This document shows, piece by piece, positions 61,501-64,000 of a DNA stretch of 64,000 nt (position 1 is the stretch's first letter; the number at the start of each line of letters is the position of its first letter). The position numbers and the translations under genes are program-made. Source of the stretch: Saprospiraceae bacterium (GTDB lineage: Bacteria; Bacteroidota; Bacteroidia; Chitinophagales; Saprospiraceae); the NCBI GenBank assembly GCA_026982695.1, contig JALSGS010000003.1, positions 45,671 through 109,670 on the forward strand, in the 5' to 3' direction. The notes under the pieces are model-generated. The model did no database searches, had not been told where the DNA came from, and saw only the letters and a list, made by a program, of their open reading frames with translations.

Positions 61501-64000
61501 GAACGCTGGCCCTACGTCAGAAAGGCTACCATCGAGCCAAATGCTGTCTTGCACACAGGTAAGCGGATTGGGTGTGGCGATGGCACAAAGGGGATAGCAA
61601 TTTACAGGGGCAAATACGACCACCGCATCTGTATCGCTACAGCTATTCTGATTGCTCTGTACGACCAAAAAAAACGTATCGGCAGGGGCAAGAGGTTGCC
61701 CTATTGCTGTCAGTGGATCAGTCGTGGGTACTACAACCCCGTTGGGTGCATACCATGTATATGTAAAGGCGCTGTCTTGTAGCGAGGCTGAAGCGTCAAG
61801 TAGGGCAGTGCTGTCGCCACAGGCAATCTGAATGTCGGGACCTGCATTGGCTTGCGGCACAGGGCCATCGTACTGCACCCATACAGCATCTTCACTGCTG
61901 CAGTGATTTACCGTGTCTAGTACTGTTAATGTGTACCATCCCACGGTATTTACACCAGCTGTGGGGCCATTGGTCTCTGTGCAAAAACCTCCGATATCTA
62001 CAGCTTGCCATGTATATCGAAGTCGAGGGCCCACCGAGGTATTGGGCCCGCCCAACAGATAACAACTGTCCAGTTGAGCACAACTGACCCATTGTACTGA
62101 GGGCCCTGCATCAGCTATAGGATGAATCGTATCAATGGTGACGAGTACCGTGTCAAATGCCGATAGATTCCAAAGCGTGTTGCGTACCTCAAGTACGTAT
62201 AGGCCACTGATCACGACGGGGCGCAGCGAGTCCGTTAGGGAAAGGACCTGGCCACCCAAAGCAGTCCATTCATACACGACTGTAGGAGCTTGCGTGCTAC
62301 CTGTCGCATCGAGTGTATCTGCTGGTATGGCGTGGGCACAAGTGATGTGCCCATCAGGCCCGGCATGGGCAATTGGCATACAAGCCATACTGTCCACATA
62401 GGTAAAAGTAGTGTCTATGGCAATACAACCATTGGCAGTATCGAATAAGCTGAGTAGATACATTCCCGGCCCCACTACCTGTGGTGTAATGCTGGTGCTA
62501 TCGGCTACAATAGCACCTTGTAAAGCCGTCCATTGATAGAGAACGTGAGGACCAGCATCAGATCCGCTACCATCTAAAACCGCTGTTGCTGTATAACAGT
62601 CCACTGTTTTGGGTGGGCCCGCCTCAGCTAAAGGCGCATCAGCCGTGCGCCATACGATTACTGTATCGGTGCTTTCGCAAAAAGTAAAAGTATTTTGTAC
62701 GGTAAGTACAAATGTGTCAGGGTAATTGACCGTGATTTGAGGGCTGTTGCTCAGAAAATCACCCGAAAGGGTATACCAACTATAACCGATAAATGTACCT
62801 GAAGACGAGGCTGATGCATCGAGCGTAGCTGTGGGCGTCTGACAGTCGATGGACAGATCTGGTCCAGCATCGGCAATAGGTGGGTCGAGCCATGCACTGA
62901 CTACCACCGTATCGCTATCGGTGCATCCATTGGTGGTATTAGTCACGGTGAGTACGTATACGCCTGCACTGTCTACAGTGGTGACCGGTACATCCGTAGG
63001 ACCGACGAAGTGCCCGTCTTGGGTATACCAGCTGTAAGTAAAGGTGCTCCCCGTGCTGGTAGTGTTACCTCCTATATTAGCTTGAGGGTAACCACAGACC
63101 AAAGTGCGATCAGGCCCTGCATCAGCTATAGGCGCGATGGTGTCAGCAGGGACCACAATTGAAGCAGTATCTGTGCAGCCATTAGCTGCATGGGCCACCA
63201 ATATATAAGTGCCGGCAATATGCACGGGGACAATGACACTATCGGGTAAGGGGTTTTGTGGTCCTATCCATTCGTAGCTGATTGCCTGTTGTGAAGCACT
63301 TGCATCGAGCCATTGGATGGGAAGGGCGCAAGTAATGGTCTCAGAGGGCGCTACGAGCGCTGTAGGTGGAATAGTATCGTACTGAACGACTGTGCTATCT
63401 ATGCCTATACAACCATTTTGGTCGTTGATAGCGACGAGCTGCCACCAGCCGGCCTGTGTCACTACAAGGCTATTGGTATCAGAGTAAGGCACGAGCTGCC
63501 CCTGTGGGTCGAGCCACTGCAAAGTAATGCCTGCACTGGAGGTGATATTTGCCGTAAGGCTAATGCTTGTATCGAAGCATGTGAGCCATTGCGTGTCGGG
63601 CAGCATGACTACTGGTGCAATCGTATCGATGCCGATGTACACCGTGTCGATAGCCATGCACCCGTTGTAGCTGTTGCGTACAAAGAGCATATAGCTACCT
63701 GCTGTAGTGGCTGTGACTACAAGGCCGGTATCGGGTATGGGAGTGTTGGCATTGGGACCAATCCACCAGCTGTTAAAGGGGGCCCCTTGTGTAGTGACAC
63801 TTGCCGAGAGGTTTATTTGGCTGTGTGTGCAATCAAGTGTAGTGTCAGGTCCGGCATCCACATAAGGTGGAGTGGTGTGCGCAGTGACTACTATGGTATC
63901 GGTGCTTTCGCAAAAAGCTTCCCAGGCATGCAGCACATACGTGCCCGGTGCATCGATGAGTACGAGTAGGCTGTCAGGTGAAGAGCGTATTGATCCATCG
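58585..64000 (-). CDS. Giant repeat surface protein with T9SS type B signal (5' end outside window)
   Basis: The frame is open to the right edge, so the N-terminus and start lie beyond 64000; at least 1804 residues are visible. The visible part is a tandem array of about 18 complete PKD/Ig-like repeats of 85-100 residues plus a partial one. Each starts with a line such as ADAGPDLSIDCQTPTATLDA and ends near NGCTDSDTVVV, giving two conserved Cys per repeat that may pair as a disulfide. A SprB-like unit and a final beta region precede the C-terminal gliding-motility-associated domain (APTAFSPNGDGYNERFTLYGG to the end). It is presumably a long surface adhesin. Two TTTTTGCGAAAGC motifs fall in the repeats. 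No catalytic motif was seen. Confidence 0.88.
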   Translation of the reverse strand, partial: DGSIRSSPDSLLVLIDAPGTYVLHAWEAFCESTDTIVVTAHTTPPYVDAGPDTTLDCTHSQINLSASVTTQGAPFNSWWIGPNANTPIPDTGLVVTATTAGSYMLFVRNSYNGCMAIDTVYIGIDTIAPVVMLPDTQWLTCFDTSISLTANITSSAGITLQWLDPQGQLVPYSDTNSLVVTQAGWWQLVAINDQNGCIGIDSTVVQYDTIPPTALVAPSETITCALPIQWLDASASQQAISYEWIGPQNPLPDSVIVPVHIAGTYILVAHAANGCTDTASIVVPADTIAPIADAGPDRTLVCGYPQANIGGNTTSTGSTFTYSWYTQDGHFVGPTDVPVTTVDSAGVYVLTVTNTTNGCTDSDTVVVSAWLDPPIADAGPDLSIDCQTPTATLDASASSSGTFIGYSWYTLSGDFLSNSPQITVNYPDTFVLTVQNTFTFCESTDTVIVWRTADAPLAEAGPPKTVDCYTATAVLDGSGSDAGPHVLYQWTALQGAIVADSTSITPQVVGPGMYLLSLFDTANGCIAIDTTFTYVDSMACMPIAHAGPDGHITCAHAIPADTLDATGSTQAPTVVYEWTALGGQVLSLTDSLRPVVISGLYVLEVRNTLWNLSAFDTVLVTIDTIHPIADAGPSVQWVSCAQLDSCYLLGGPNTSVGPRLRYTWQAVDIGGFCTETNGPTAGVNTVGWYTLTVLDTVNHCSSEDAVWVQYDGPVPQANAGPDIQIACGDSTALLDASASLQDSAFTYTWYAPNGVVVPTTDPLTAIGQPLAPADTFFLVVQSNQNSCSDTDAVVVFAPVNCYPLCAIATPNPLTCVQDSIWLDGSLSDVGPAFSYQWTALSGHICGGDSTLSPCVDEEGIYQLKVTNTLTNFSSTCQVVVEDLRLPPQVEAGPPIAITCGTPQPTLTGSYSPQVDVSAMWYTPNGQLEGDIYSLQVNAVAPGTYYLTVVRADNGCSATDSVIVAIDTLAPQAEAGPAGQIDCATSTVVLAGSATPSDVSYFWYTNDGDICAGQTTPNPVVCAAGTYTLVVTASNGCSDSDTTTVTIQDGILTCHAGPDFVYTCTDTFFTLQGSVQGGNLVTATWSSPDGGVIISGAQSLTPQVASPGTYVLEVQDLVTGCSCTSVAKVLADTVPPQPLLPDSLWLTCEAPAATIDATSTTSGHPLTYNWSGPIVLPDSPIVVVDQVGTYLLTLTDGLTGCSSTDSTIVTSEMALPIADAGPDTSLTCTRTSLTIQATAAPNLSYSWYALEGSIDSDSFQIAIEVSTPGTYVLQVTDTLNGCTQHDTVRISADTLRPMALIATPQGTVLNCYHPYLLLDGAPSQPTDSISFKWYGPGLLANTPQWTTSDTGHYQLVVAHLRNGCTDTASAYIAQDFAAPQITWTASDTLSCEVTQVALAIQPLPPPDTPWLYQWSSIPPGHPIGHSDSAVVIISEVATYQATVTNAITGCATVTTIVPPFNLSAPIVEATAVSPLTCDQPHTTLLAKVVPATPALIVWTSSNGDTLGHFPALSVEQAGWYYLQGINTENGCSGRDSVFVSWASPPMEGIWYHIQAPPCAQPDWSATLVIDSVAGGTGSTYYSLDGGPYQQDNFFTLLSPGNYQLEVVDEAGCSLDTVILISDPLPLSIAIDGAQEVLLGDSLYVQVLTSVDTESVASLQWIPPVDSSCVSPCFGLWLAPKAALELEVLLTDENGCTASARHFIKVRKDGPLYAPTAFSPNGDGYNERFTLYGGPQVSQIELLEVFARWGTLVFHASGIPPNDPTLGWDGTYRGQPLDSGVYVWRAEIRLIDGSLLKLRGEVALVR
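59370..64000 (-). repeat. Tandem PKD/Ig-like repeat block of the giant T9SS protein
   Basis: Around 18 full repeats of about 255-300 bp follow one another without linkers. The most conserved stretch encodes Ala-Gly-Pro-Asp (or a variant) followed by a Cys six to eight residues later, and another Cys-containing NGC turn. DNA identity between repeats looks low, so the repeats are old and not recently expanded. Confidence 0.8.

Noticed and set aside
58585..64000. Satellite or mobile DNA repeats
   Set aside because: The repeats are divergent protein domains in a continuous frame and lack inverted termini or transposase.
1..64000. tRNA, rRNA, tmRNA or RNase P RNA genes
   Set aside because: Checked the gaps by eye for T-loop and other signature sequences; none found. 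A tool scan would settle it.

Overview
This 64 kb window is chromosomal DNA from a member of the Bacteroidota, most likely a gliding, Saprospira- or Chitinophaga-like lineage. Four secreted proteins carry Por (type IX, T9SS) secretion signals: two end in a type A sorting domain and two in the gliding-motility-associated (type B) domain. The gliding-motility ABC transporter genes gldA, gldF and gldG lie together. Many starts have a TAnnTTTG -7 element, the Bacteroidota sigma-A promoter signature, and Shine-Dalgarno sequences are largely absent. Families almost confined to this phylum are present (DUF3276/PUR, DUF2520, DUF4340). I saw no rRNA, tRNA, CRISPR array, transposase, integrase or phage gene, so this looks like stable core and surface-protein territory.

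Layout. 0.2-2.4 kb (minus): a two-gene Fe-S electron-transfer module. 2.6-10.2 kb (mostly plus): housekeeping genes, namely a phosphoribosyltransferase, KdsC-like phosphatase, UbiA prenyltransferase, Maf, fumarase (fumC), DUF177 and L32 (rpmF), RidA, TrpRS (trpS) and a YheT-like hydrolase. 10.2-12.6 kb (minus): a lipoprotein-type TamA/BamA relative. 12.8-16.3 kb (plus): a TrmH/SpoU methyltransferase, a type A T9SS cargo protein and a patatin. 16.4-19.6 kb (minus): fructose-bisphosphate aldolase and a RibF-glycosyltransferase fusion. 19.7-25.2 kb (plus): a LolC/E-type permease, CorA and the B12-dependent ribonucleotide reductase. A 587 bp gap before the reductase holds two palindromes made of DnaA-box-like half sites. 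25.4-29.6 kb (minus): the gldA-gldF-gldG-DUF4340 operon.

30-38.9 kb holds a YwqK/MORN lipoprotein (plus), a 1486-residue type B T9SS protein, a lipoprotein/SCO/cytochrome c operon and a gamma-glutamyltranspeptidase. 39-46.6 kb (minus) forms, with the transpeptidase, one apparent long operon: rpe, a TonB-dependent receptor, a 48-residue membrane peptide, a secreted M43 metalloprotease with SprB repeats, and ggt. Apart from rpe this reads as a peptide-degradation and uptake unit. 46.8-55.1 kb: a PUR-domain protein, an ABC exporter, fructose-1,6-bisphosphatase (plus), a LuxC-like acyl-CoA reductase, an M14 carboxypeptidase and a DUF2520 protein. 55.1-58.4 kb: cytochrome c maturation (ccmF, ccmE). 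58.6-64.0 kb: the 3' part of a giant repeat protein with a type B T9SS signal, running off the right edge.

The least expected items are the single-polypeptide RibF-glycosyltransferase fusion, a strongly over-represented GAAA-loop hairpin motif (core GCCGAAAGGC) scattered through genes and gaps on both strands, the DnaA-box-like twin palindromes at a point where gene polarity flips, and a pair of divergent promoters that look leaderless. All calls come from reading the sequence; no database search was run.
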